A stretch of DNA of 5,574 bases from JBGPIT01 sp041485125 (GTDB taxonomy: Bacteria; Desulfobacterota; Binatia; UTPRO1), in assembly GCA_041485125.1 (NCBI GenBank), contig JBGPIT010000337.1, forward strand, positions 1-5,574, in the 5' to 3' direction. The notes under the pieces are model-generated. The model ran no database searches. It was not told the DNA's origin and saw nothing but the letters and a program-made list of their open reading frames with translations. Below are positions 1 through 5,574 of this stretch, piece after piece. Position numbers and translations under genes: made by a program. Numbering within the stretch: position 1 is the stretch's first letter; every line of letters begins with the position of its first letter.

Positions 1-1
1 C

Positions 2-1354
2 GTGATCGGGAGCCTCTTCTTCGGGCATCCCGACGTCGGGGTGTTCACTGCTCGAACCGAACGTATCGTCATGGGGATGACCGCGCAGGCGGCGGTCGCG
101 ATCGACAACGCGCGGCTCTACGAGGACGCACAGCGGGCCGCGCAGGAACGGACGCGCCTTCTCGAGCGCGAGCGCGTTGCCCGCGCCCAGGCCGAGCGCA
201 TGAGCGAGATCAAGGACGAGTTTCTCGCGACGGTCTCGCACGAGCTCAGGACGCCGCTCAGCGCGATCCTTGGCTGGTCGCAGGTGCTGCGACGCGGCGC
301 CCGCAACGAGGCCGACGTGCATCGCGGTCTCGACGTGATCGAGCGCAACGCGCGCGCGCAGACGCAGCTCATCGAAGACCTTCTCGACATGAGCCGCATC
401 ACCTCCGGCAAGGTACGGCTCGACGTCCAGCCCTTGCACCCGATCGCCTTCATCGAAGCCGCGTTGGAGACCGTCCGCCCCGCGGCCGAGGCGAAGGGCA
501 TCATGCTCGAGAAGATCCTCGACTCCGCGGTCGCGCCCATCGCCGGCGATGCGGGCCGGCTCCAGCAGGTGGTCTGGAACCTCCTTTCGAACGCGATCAA
601 ATTCACGCCGCGCGGTGGCAAGGTGGAGGTTCTTCTGGAGCGCGCGAGCTCCCGCATCGCCATCAGCGTCGTCGACACGGGGGCCGGCATCGAGCCGGAG
701 TTTCTGCCCTACGTCTTCGACCGCTTCCGGCAGGCCGATGCCTCGACGACGCGTCGCCATGGCGGCCTCGGTTTGGGGCTCTCGATCGTCAAGCAGCTCG
801 TCGAGCTGCACGGAGGAACCGTCCGTGCGCATAGCCCAGGCGAGGGACTCGGCTCGACGTTCCGGGTCGATCTTCCCGTCTCGGCTGTCGCCGTGAGCAT
901 CCGCAGCGAAGCGCGCGCTCAGCCGACGAGAGCGGTAGCGTCTTCCCCGGACGACGAGCTTTCCGATCTCGGCGGGCTGAAGGTTTTGGTCGTCGACGAC
1001 GAGTTCGATGCGCGCGAGCTCTTGAAGCGCGTCCTTTCGGACGTCCACGCCCAGGTGCTCACGGCGAGCTCGGCCGACGAAGCCCTGTCGCTCGTCGACC
1101 GTGAACGGCCGGACGTGCTCGTCAGCGATCTCGGGATGCCGAACGCCGACGGCTTCGAGCTGCTCCGTCGCGTCCGCGAGCTCGGCGCCGAGCGGGGTGG
1201 AGCGGTTCCCGCGATCGCGCTCACCGCCTTCGCGCGTTCGGAAGACCGCACCCGTGCGCTCCGCTCGGGGTTCGTGACATACATTTCCAAGCCGGTAGAG
1301 TGCGCTGAGCTGGTCACGACGGTCGCGCGTGTCGCCGGCCGCCGGGAACGATAG
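2..1354 (+). CDS. Hybrid sensor histidine kinase with C-terminal receiver domain, 5'-truncated by the window edge
   Basis: Sensor kinase that autophosphorylates on histidine and can pass the phosphate to its own receiver domain. Visible residues 1-45 match the end of a GAF domain (FGHPDVGVFT, then AQAAVAIDNARLYEDAQ), followed by a charged linker helix to about 70. HisKA has the H-box SHELRTPL with phospho-acceptor H80. HATPase_c shows the N-box NLLSNAIKFT (193-202), G1 DTGAGI (225-230), F-box VFDRFRQ, G2 GGLGLGL (254-260) and GLGSTF (282-287). The receiver domain (about 326-446) has acidic D332/D333, phospho-acceptor D376, T408 and K430-P431, so both modules look active. The GTG at position 2 is probably an internal valine: the GAF domain is cut, so the gene starts upstream and likely carries more sensor domains. 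There is no transmembrane segment in the visible part. Twelve bases separate its stop from the acyltransferase gene. The signal sensed is unknown. Confidence 0.95.
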   Translation: MIGSLFFGHPDVGVFTARTERIVMGMTAQAAVAIDNARLYEDAQRAAQERTRLLERERVARAQAERMSEIKDEFLATVSHELRTPLSAILGWSQVLRRGARNEADVHRGLDVIERNARAQTQLIEDLLDMSRITSGKVRLDVQPLHPIAFIEAALETVRPAAEAKGIMLEKILDSAVAPIAGDAGRLQQVVWNLLSNAIKFTPRGGKVEVLLERASSRIAISVVDTGAGIEPEFLPYVFDRFRQADASTTRRHGGLGLGLSIVKQLVELHGGTVRAHSPGEGLGSTFRVDLPVSAVAVSIRSEARAQPTRAVASSPDDELSDLGGLKVLVVDDEFDARELLKRVLSDVHAQVLTASSADEALSLVDRERPDVLVSDLGMPNADGFELLRRVRELGAERGGAVPAIALTAFARSEDRTRALRSGFVTYISKPVECAELVTTVARVAGRRER

Positions 1355-1358
1355 AAGG
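1353..1358 (+). promoter_or_regulatory. Shine-Dalgarno site of the WS/DGAT gene, overlapping the kinase stop codon
   Basis: AGAAGG lies 8 bases before the ATG at 1367 and shares its first two bases with the TAG stop of the kinase gene (1352-1354). This supports the start at 1367 and suggests that ribosomes ending the kinase could restart on the acyltransferase. An in-frame ATG at 1439 is an alternative start, with weaker purine-rich sequence ahead of it. Confidence 0.6.
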
Positions 1359-1366
1359 TACGCCAC

Positions 1367-2818
1367 ATGCTGAAAGAACCGGTCGTGCAAAAGCAGTCCT
1401 CGACGGACGGTCCGCTCCACTGGGGCGAGGCGCGGGAGATGAACGCGCTCGAGACCCTCATGTGGCGTATCGAGGCGGACCCGCGTTTGCGCTCGACGAT
1501 CTCCGCGCTCGAGATTCTCGACTGCGTTCCCGATTGGGATCGGTTCGTCGCCGCCGCCGACTGGGGAACGCGGATGGTGCCGCGGTTTCGTCAGAAGGTC
1601 GTCGAGCCGGCCCTCGGGATCGGCAATCCCTGCTGGGTGAACGATCCGGACTTCGATCTGCACTACCACGTGCGCCGTGTCCGTCTGCCCGACGGCGGCG
1701 GCTGGCCCGCGCTCTTTGCCGCCGCCGAGCAGGTGGCGATGACACCCTTCGACCGCGCGCGCTCGCCGTGGGAGTCGTTCTTGTTCGAAGGCCTTCCCGA
1801 TGGGCGGGCTGCCAACATGCTGAAGATGCATCATTCCACGACGGACGGCATGGGCGGGGTCCAGCTGTTCTCTCAGCTGCACTCGCGCACGCGCGAGTCG
1901 AACCCGTTCAAGCCGCAACCGCCCTCGCCGCCGCCCGAACGGCCGACGCCGATCGGCCTGCTGCTCGAGCAGCTCGGACGCGACGCGTGGGCGATTCCCG
2001 GATTGGTGCGGCATACGGGCGGGGCTCTCAGAGCGCTCGCGCGGCCGATCGAGAGCGCCACTGCGGCCCTGCGCTTCTGCTCGTCGATGGCGCGGGTCGC
2101 CGCCGAGCCCGACGCTGCCGGCTCGCCGTTGCTCCGCGGCCGCAGCTTGTCCTGGCACTTCCTGGCGCTCGACGTCGCCTTTGCCGACCTGCGCGCGGCG
2201 TCGAAGGCGGCCGACGCGTCACTGAACGACGCGTTCGTCGCCGCGCTGCTCGGCGCCTTCCGCCTCTACCACGAGGCACTCGGGTGTCCGATCGAGAAGA
2301 TGCCGATGGCGATTCCGATCTCGGTGCGTCGCGAAGGCGATGCGGCGGGCGGCAATCGCATCGCGGGCGCACGGTTCGCCGGGCCCGTCGGCATCAAAGA
2401 CCCGCGGCAGCGGATGCAGGCGATCGGACGGCTCGTCCGCGCGCTCCGCGACGAGCCCGCCATCGACGGCCTCGCGCTCCTCGCCCCGGGGCTCGCACGC
2501 CTTCCTGCCGCGCTGCTGAGCGCCGTTGCCGGGGGCATGACCAAGTCGAACGATCTCCAGGCGAGCAACGTGCCGGGACTGCGCGACGAGCTCTATCTGG
2601 CGGGCGCGCGCATCGAGCGCGTCTACGCTTTCGGGCCGTTACCGGGCTGCGCCTCCATGATCACGCTGAACACCCACCGCGATACCTGCTGTATCGGCGC
2701 GAATATCGATCCGGCGGCGGTGACCGAGACGGAGCTGTTCGCGCAGTGCCTCGAGCGTGGATTTGCGGAGGTGCTTTCGCTCCACCCGCCGTCCAAGCCC
2801 CCGGTTCGCCGGATCTGA
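1367..2818 (+). CDS. Wax ester synthase/diacylglycerol O-acyltransferase (WS/DGAT family)
   Basis: A 483-residue acyltransferase, full length for the family (about 450-500). Members join acyl-CoA to fatty alcohols or diacylglycerol, giving wax esters or triacylglycerol stored in lipid bodies; they usually associate with the membrane without spanning it. The catalytic motif HHxxxDG is HHSTTDG at 155-161, with H156 the expected general base. Other family landmarks are LMWRIEADPRLRS near residues 31-43, WVNDPDFDLHYHVRRVRLP at 90-108, PWESFLFEGL at 134-143, LNDAFVAALLGAFRLY at 286-301, PISVRR at 317-322, SNVPG at 400-404, and a C-terminal domain ending near LERGFAEVL. A proline-rich stretch (182-195) joins the halves. 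Family similarity begins near M25, so residues 1-24 are an extension or the real start is 1439; the ribosome site before 1367 favours the longer form. Substrate preference cannot be read from sequence. The sensor kinase just upstream suggests regulated expression. Confidence 0.93.
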   Translation: MLKEPVVQKQSSTDGPLHWGEAREMNALETLMWRIEADPRLRSTISALEILDCVPDWDRFVAAADWGTRMVPRFRQKVVEPALGIGNPCWVNDPDFDLHYHVRRVRLPDGGGWPALFAAAEQVAMTPFDRARSPWESFLFEGLPDGRAANMLKMHHSTTDGMGGVQLFSQLHSRTRESNPFKPQPPSPPPERPTPIGLLLEQLGRDAWAIPGLVRHTGGALRALARPIESATAALRFCSSMARVAAEPDAAGSPLLRGRSLSWHFLALDVAFADLRAASKAADASLNDAFVAALLGAFRLYHEALGCPIEKMPMAIPISVRREGDAAGGNRIAGARFAGPVGIKDPRQRMQAIGRLVRALRDEPAIDGLALLAPGLARLPAALLSAVAGGMTKSNDLQASNVPGLRDELYLAGARIERVYAFGPLPGCASMITLNTHRDTCCIGANIDPAAVTETELFAQCLERGFAEVLSLHPPSKPPVRRI

Positions 2819-3001
2819 CCCGCCGACTTCATGCCCGTCAGCGAGGGCGGTGACCGTCTCGGGTCGGGTGATCTCGCGGACGAAGGCACTCACAGGCCGT
2901 TCGAGCATGCGGCTGATGCGGGCGTCGCGGTCCGCGCGAGGTACGCCGTGCGCGCGCAAACGCGGCTAGGAGGCGCTGTCGGGTCATCGACGAGCCCCGG
3001 T
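2819..3001. other. Convergent intergenic region
   Basis: The gap lies between the stop of the WS/DGAT gene (+) and the stop of the DUF1259 gene (-), so it should hold transcription terminators for both units and no promoter is needed. I see one GC-rich imperfect hairpin (2933-2954) and no T-rich tract. A minus-strand open frame crosses it (see findings) but lacks a good start and matches no family I recognise. Confidence 0.6.
2933..2954. terminator. Possible bidirectional terminator hairpin (no T tract)
   Basis: Imperfect inverted repeat with arms 2933-2941 and 2946-2954: five G-C pairs (CGCGC with GCGCG), one G-T wobble, one A-G mismatch, two more G-C pairs, then a TACG loop. Its position between two converging genes fits a terminator, but neither side is followed by a run of T, so it is not a classical intrinsic terminator. 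In GC-rich DNA such palindromes can also arise by chance. Confidence 0.25.
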
Positions 3002-3883
3002 TCACGAGTGTTGGGTATCGAGCGCCGCTTTGATCCCGCGAGCGAGATCCTCCGCGCGCCCCTTACCCCAGAAGTGCAGAAACATGATCCGCGGATTCTC
3101 GTACGTCATGTGGTTGTGAATCGCGACGATGTTCACGTTCGCATGCCGCAGAGCTTTCAACACGCCTTGCAGCTCGTCTTCGAGCATCGCAAAGTCACCG
3201 TCGATCACCGCGGCCTTCGCTGACCCGGCGAAGGCTGCCCACGTGTTCACGCCCATCAACGCACCCGCTTCGGTGCCGTGCATCGTCGTTTTCTTTTCAA
3301 AGACGAACTTCACCATACCGTCTTTGGGTTGTCCGCGCGCGCCGAGGATGTCCTCGAGCGGTTTCGCCTCGATCTCGCTCTTGGCCGGAATCGTCGGACC
3401 ACCAAATCCTTCCCCATGAGTGCTCGCCGCCGCCTGGCTGGCGTCGAGCGCCTTTTTGACGCCGGTCGCAAGCTGCTCAGTTGTTCCCATACCGCCGATA
3501 TGCATGAAGAAGATGTGTGGCTTCTCGTAGAAGAAGTGGTTGTGGAGGGCGGTGACTTCGAGACCGTTCTCGAGCGCCGCGGTCATCGTCGGATTGACCT
3601 GGCTCTCGGTAAGCGTGAGGTCGCCCATCACCATGGTCTTGTCGCCGGCCTGTTGGAATGCCGCCCATGAGGTGAAGCCTTGGAAGGGCGTCATTCTGAC
3701 TCCGTCGACCGTGACCGAGAGATCCGCCCGCGGCACGCTGATCTTGGCAACGCCGTTCTTCAGCTCCGGCTGCAATCCGGTGATCTTGACGATCGCGTCC
3801 ACGTTGACCTCTTCCGCGCGGACCACGGTCGTACATCCGACCAGAAACACGCCGAGCACTGTCCATTGAATGATGTTCCTCAT
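3002..3883 (-). CDS. DUF1259 (LppY/LpqO family) protein, tandem two-domain putative lipoprotein
   Basis: A 293-residue envelope protein with two copies of a DUF1259-type domain (about 24-148 and 170-290). The N-terminus has a hydrophobic stretch ending in the lipobox LVGC. C17 is the only cysteine, and T18-T19 lacks the Asp that retains lipoproteins in the inner membrane. Signal peptidase I cleavage after VRA (A23) is the alternative. The repeats align at a constant 142-residue offset: TSWAAFQ with NTWAAFA, ALHNHFFYEKPHIFFMHIGG with AIHNHMTYENPRIMFLHFWG, and GVKKALD with GIKAALD. Conserved E93/H114/H116/H128 and E235/H256/H258/H270 resemble a metal or ligand site, which is my inference; the family has no function known to me. 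I chose the start at 3883 because the strong TAGGAGGA site precedes it and the signal peptide begins there. The frame stays open to 4342, but that part overlaps the upstream gene in another frame. Last gene of the chr-linked operon, with G+C near 47-55% in sampled lines. Confidence 0.9.
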   Translation of the reverse strand: MRNIIQWTVLGVFLVGCTTVVRAEEVNVDAIVKITGLQPELKNGVAKISVPRADLSVTVDGVRMTPFQGFTSWAAFQQAGDKTMVMGDLTLTESQVNPTMTAALENGLEVTALHNHFFYEKPHIFFMHIGGMGTTEQLATGVKKALDASQAAASTHGEGFGGPTIPAKSEIEAKPLEDILGARGQPKDGMVKFVFEKKTTMHGTEAGALMGVNTWAAFAGSAKAAVIDGDFAMLEDELQGVLKALRHANVNIVAIHNHMTYENPRIMFLHFWGKGRAEDLARGIKAALDTQHS

Positions 3884-3886
3884 GGT

Positions 3887-3894
3887 TCCTCCTA
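3887..3894 (-). promoter_or_regulatory. Shine-Dalgarno site TAGGAGGA of the DUF1259 gene, containing the upstream stop codon
   Basis: Read on the minus strand, TAGGAGGA runs from 3894 to 3887, and its first three bases are the TAG stop of the TlpA-DUF2231 gene. The GGAGG core ends 4 bases before the ATG at 3883. This fixes the start of the DUF1259 gene and suggests termination-reinitiation between the two genes. Confidence 0.8.
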
Positions 3895-4977
3895 ATGATG
3901 TGAAATCGCGCCGCCGATTTGTGTCCCACCGAAAAGGATCCAGACGCCGACAAGCGCGACTGCTGCGAACAGCAGGCGACTTCGACCATCGAGCACCGCT
4001 CCGCCGCTTGCGGAGAGCCAAATCAGGCGACCCGCGGCGATCGCGGACGTGACAAGGCCGAAAAGGACATGCAGCGAGACCGAGCTCTCGAAACGAAGAA
4101 CGTGGTCGGCGCGGTCTCGAAGACCGTTCAGAAAGGGCGAACCCGGACCAAGATCCACGCCAACGTCGCGAATGCCCGTGTAGATCGCCGGCAAGAGGCT
4201 CAGAACCGCCGCCCACAGCAACCATGTCGCCAGTTTTTTCAGGTCTTCCCGCGGTTGCATAGCCAGCCCACCGAGACACGCCGCCTCGAGCACGAGAAGG
4301 GCTACCGGAAAGTGGACGACCATCGGGTGCCACTGCTTCCACTCAGCCGGAAGGAGCGCGACGAGAGGGTGACCTTCCCACGGCGCGTGGCGCTCTCCGT
4401 TCGACGCTGCCGCGCCTGCCGGTGCAGCTCGCGCCGCTCCAGTCGGAAGTTGCAATTCCGCCGCGACCATCCGAATTTGCTCGGTGGGTTGGTAGCCAAA
4501 AAGCGTGGTGCCGAAGGTTCCGTCAGCCTTGATGGTGTACGTCGCCGGGAAACCCTCGTATCGAAACGCGTCACGCAGCGCGGCCGTCATCAGCACGACG
4601 GGAAAGGGCAGGGGAGCGTGCTCGAGCATCCGTCGCGCGTCGTCCAGCGTGTCCGGCGTCTCGACGGCATCGACCAGCACGGTCACAACCGAGACGCCGC
4701 TCTGCTGGAGCTCCGGCCCAAGCGCCTTGAGGTCCTCGAGCTCCATGTTGCAGGCCGGGCACCAACTCGCGAAGAAACTGACGAGCGTCCGATTGCCTGA
4801 AAGCGCCTCAGACGTGAACGGCTTCCCTTCGAGGGTTTCGGCCTTGAATGCCGGAACGGCTTGTCCGCGAAGGTCGTTCGAGATTGCGGGAACCAGCGCG
4901 GCGTCGGAAGGGCCTGCGGCCAGGCTGAGTGCCAACGCCGCCGCGCAGACGAGGCGAGTAGGCACGCATTCCGTCAT
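3892..4977 (-). CDS. Secreted TlpA/ResA-like thioredoxin domain fused to DUF2231 membrane domain
   Basis: A 361-residue two-part protein. Residues 1-26 form a signal sequence (one Arg, an Ala/Leu core, likely cleavage after PSDA). Residues 35-178 are a thioredoxin-fold domain of the TlpA/ResA/AhpC-TSA type: active site WCPAC (C73, C76) in SFFASWCPAC, and cis-proline P144 in GFPATYTI. A low-complexity Ala/Pro linker (about 178-200) leads to a DUF2231 domain: WHPMVVHFPVALL (216-228) with H217 and H222, and four predicted membrane helices near 218-239, 248-269, 299-320 and 334-352. D291-H292 and H303 lie before and within the third helix. The thioredoxin part should face the periplasm and act in thiol-disulfide exchange. 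The membrane part has only one cysteine (C234), so it cannot be a DsbD-like relay by itself; its histidines could bind heme or metal, which is speculation. The start codon overlaps the ChrB-domain stop by one base, so translation is probably coupled. Confidence 0.9.
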   Translation of the reverse strand: MTECVPTRLVCAAALALSLAAGPSDAALVPAISNDLRGQAVPAFKAETLEGKPFTSEALSGNRTLVSFFASWCPACNMELEDLKALGPELQQSGVSVVTVLVDAVETPDTLDDARRMLEHAPLPFPVVLMTAALRDAFRYEGFPATYTIKADGTFGTTLFGYQPTEQIRMVAAELQLPTGAARAAPAGAAASNGERHAPWEGHPLVALLPAEWKQWHPMVVHFPVALLVLEAACLGGLAMQPREDLKKLATWLLWAAVLSLLPAIYTGIRDVGVDLGPGSPFLNGLRDRADHVLRFESSVSLHVLFGLVTSAIAAGRLIWLSASGGAVLDGRSRLLFAAVALVGVWILFGGTQIGGAISHH

Positions 4978-4979
4978 CA
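4975..4979 (-). other. TGATG stop-start overlap between chrB-like and tlpA-DUF2231 genes
   Basis: On the minus strand the stop TGA (4979-4977) shares its A with the start ATG (4977-4975). Only weak purine-rich sequence (AGACGAG) precedes it, so translation of the second gene probably depends on ribosomes finishing the first. This supports the chosen start, which is also followed directly by a signal peptide. Confidence 0.8.
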
Positions 4980-5420
4980 GCTCGTCTTCGTCAACCGCTC
5001 ACGGAGCGCCGCATAGAGCGCATCGTACAGAAACGCGACCTTCTCCACGGTCTCGTGATCATCACGAGTGACGAGCGGGAAGCCGCGCGAGATGGCTTTG
5101 AGGCCTGCCGACTCAGCGGTCGACGCGATCTCGTCAGCGAAATCGGCACCACGCACGATCCGCGCGAGCTCTTGAAGCACCACATCGTCGGGTCGGTACT
5201 CGGCGGCAAGGGCCTCGAACGAGCATCGCCCGTGCGCGTCCTCGTGCGGATAGGTCGCGCCCGGCGCATCGAAACCTCGGGCTCCTTCCCGCTGCTGAAC
5301 GTCCGCGACTTCGTCCGCCTCGACGAAGATGAACGCCGCGTCGCGGTCGATGAAGCGTCGAACCAGCCATGCGGTAGCCGCTCGGTTCACTCGAATCCTG
5401 CGCCGCGTGACCCATTTCAT
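4977..5420 (-). CDS. Chromate resistance protein, stand-alone ChrB C-terminal domain
   Basis: A 147-residue soluble cytoplasmic protein made only of the ChrB C-terminal domain. Diagnostic stretches are KWVTRRRIRVNRAATAWLVRR (2-22, given with its basic and WL core), FIDRDAAFIFVEADEV (23-38), YPHEDAHGRCSFEAL (57-71), IVRGADF (88-94) and a final helix DDHETVEKVAFLYDALYAA (120-138). Full-length ChrB is roughly twice this size and has an N-terminal domain that is absent here; in studied chr operons ChrB takes part in chromate-responsive control. H59, H63 and C66 sit in the most conserved loop and could form a metal or oxyanion site, which is inference. The start is set by a strong GGAGG five bases upstream. 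It follows the chrA-like gene by 9 bases and overlaps the thioredoxin gene by one. Because the usual N-terminal half is missing, DNA binding should not be assumed. Confidence 0.88.
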   Translation of the reverse strand: MKWVTRRRIRVNRAATAWLVRRFIDRDAAFIFVEADEVADVQQREGARGFDAPGATYPHEDAHGRCSFEALAAEYRPDDVVLQELARIVRGADFADEIASTAESAGLKAISRGFPLVTRDDHETVEKVAFLYDALYAALRERLTKTS

Positions 5421-5425
5421 CGCAT

Positions 5426-5432
5426 CCTCCTA
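5426..5432 (-). promoter_or_regulatory. Shine-Dalgarno site TAGGAGG of the chrB-like gene, containing the chrA stop codon
   Basis: On the minus strand TAGGAGG runs 5432-5426; its first three bases are the stop codon of the transporter gene, and GGAGG ends 5 bases before the ATG at 5420. A nearer ATG at 5425-5423 is out of frame and too close to the site to be used. The layout matches the one at 3887-3894. Confidence 0.8.
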
Positions 5433-5574
5433 TGGCTGACCGGCCGTCCGCACGAGCACACCGACGATCCCCGCGACAGCGATGACGACGGGCTCGGGCA
5501 CGCGCTTGACGCGTGAGAGCACGACCAGCGTGACGATGCAGATGACGGCGGTCGGGACGTCGAAGACCGCACGC
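5430..5574 (-). CDS. chrA: Chromate transporter ChrA, C-terminal fragment (5' part beyond the window)
   Basis: Forty-seven codons of an open frame enter from the right edge and end at TAG (5432-5430); no start lies in the window. The visible peptide has a hydrophobic helix (VPTAVICIVTLVVLS), a short basic/proline turn (RVKRVPEP) and a second hydrophobic segment (VVIAVAGIVGVLVR), ending TAGQP. This helix-K/R-x-x-P-helix ending is what the C-terminus of CHR-superfamily transporters looks like, and a ChrB-domain gene follows 9 bases later. ChrA proteins expel chromate across the inner membrane. The fragment is too short to identify alone; the call rests on both peptide and neighbour. Another small-helix transporter is possible but less likely. 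Confidence 0.72.
   Translation of the reverse strand, partial: RAVFDVPTAVICIVTLVVLSRVKRVPEPVVIAVAGIVGVLVRTAGQP

Noticed and set aside
1011..1028. 18-base exact match between 1011-1028 and 5161-5178 (CGCGCGAGCTCTTGAAGC)
   Set aside because: Both copies are inside conserved coding sequence on opposite sense strands (kinase receiver RELLK; ChrB domain LQELAR), with no flanking similarity, so codon bias and chance are enough. A genome-wide count of this 18-mer would show whether it is a real repeat.
1462..2853. Long plus-strand open frame of 463 codons overlapping the WS/DGAT gene
   Set aside because: Its product is an Arg/Ala-rich shadow with no domain, typical of the +2 frame in GC-rich genes; the overlapping frame has all WS/DGAT motifs.
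2983..3000. GGGTC / GAGCCC hairpin just past the DUF1259 stop
   Set aside because: Only a 5-bp stem with a bulged base and no T tract; too weak to call a terminator.
2831..3223. Plus-strand open frame entering the DUF1259 gene from the convergent gap
   Set aside because: Most of it is antisense to a well-supported gene, it has no ribosome site, and it resembles no family.
3884..4342. Upstream extension of the DUF1259 frame (would give a 446-residue protein)
   Set aside because: It overlaps the DUF2231 part of the thioredoxin fusion in another frame, reads as low-complexity Arg/Ser/Gly, and the signal peptide with a strong ribosome site begins at 3883.
3919..4800. Plus-strand open frame of 293 codons opposite the thioredoxin-DUF2231 gene
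   Set aside because: The product is Arg/Glu/Gln-rich without recognisable domains; the opposite strand encodes a signal peptide, WCPAC and four membrane helices.

Overview
This 5.57 kb window comes from a high-GC bacterium with tightly packed genes. Hand-counted 60-base lines in the acyltransferase gene are 63-80% G+C. A probable lipoprotein with an outer-membrane-type sorting signal, a periplasmic TlpA-like thioredoxin and a hybrid histidine kinase suggest a Gram-negative environmental bacterium. The sequence alone does not allow a phylum to be named. I saw no rRNA, tRNA, CRISPR array, transposase or attachment site.

Left half, + strand (1-2818): the 3' part of a hybrid sensor histidine kinase (end of a GAF domain, HisKA, HATPase_c and a C-terminal receiver domain) enters from the left edge. 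Twelve bases after its stop a wax ester synthase/diacylglycerol acyltransferase (WS/DGAT) gene begins, so the two are probably co-transcribed. A convergent gap of 183 bp (2819-3001) follows. It holds an imperfect GC-rich hairpin and no convincing gene.

Right half, - strand, read from the right edge leftwards (5574-3002): the last 47 codons of a ChrA-type chromate transporter, then a stand-alone ChrB C-terminal-domain protein. Next is a secreted TlpA-like thioredoxin fused to a four-helix DUF2231 membrane domain, and finally a two-domain DUF1259 (LppY/LpqO family) putative lipoprotein. The junctions are 9 bp, a 1-bp overlap (TGATG) and 8 bp, so this is a clear operon. The proposed reading is a chromate or oxyanion resistance unit: the transporter exports chromate, the ChrB domain has a regulatory or sensing role in the cytoplasm, and the last two genes add an envelope redox protein and a probable metal- or ligand-binding lipoprotein. 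The roles of the last two are inferred from context. The most interesting points are this extended chr operon, the TlpA-DUF2231 fusion, the duplicated Glu/His-x-His/His residue pattern in the DUF1259 protein with its visibly lower G+C, and repeated use of a UAG stop codon as part of the next gene's Shine-Dalgarno sequence.
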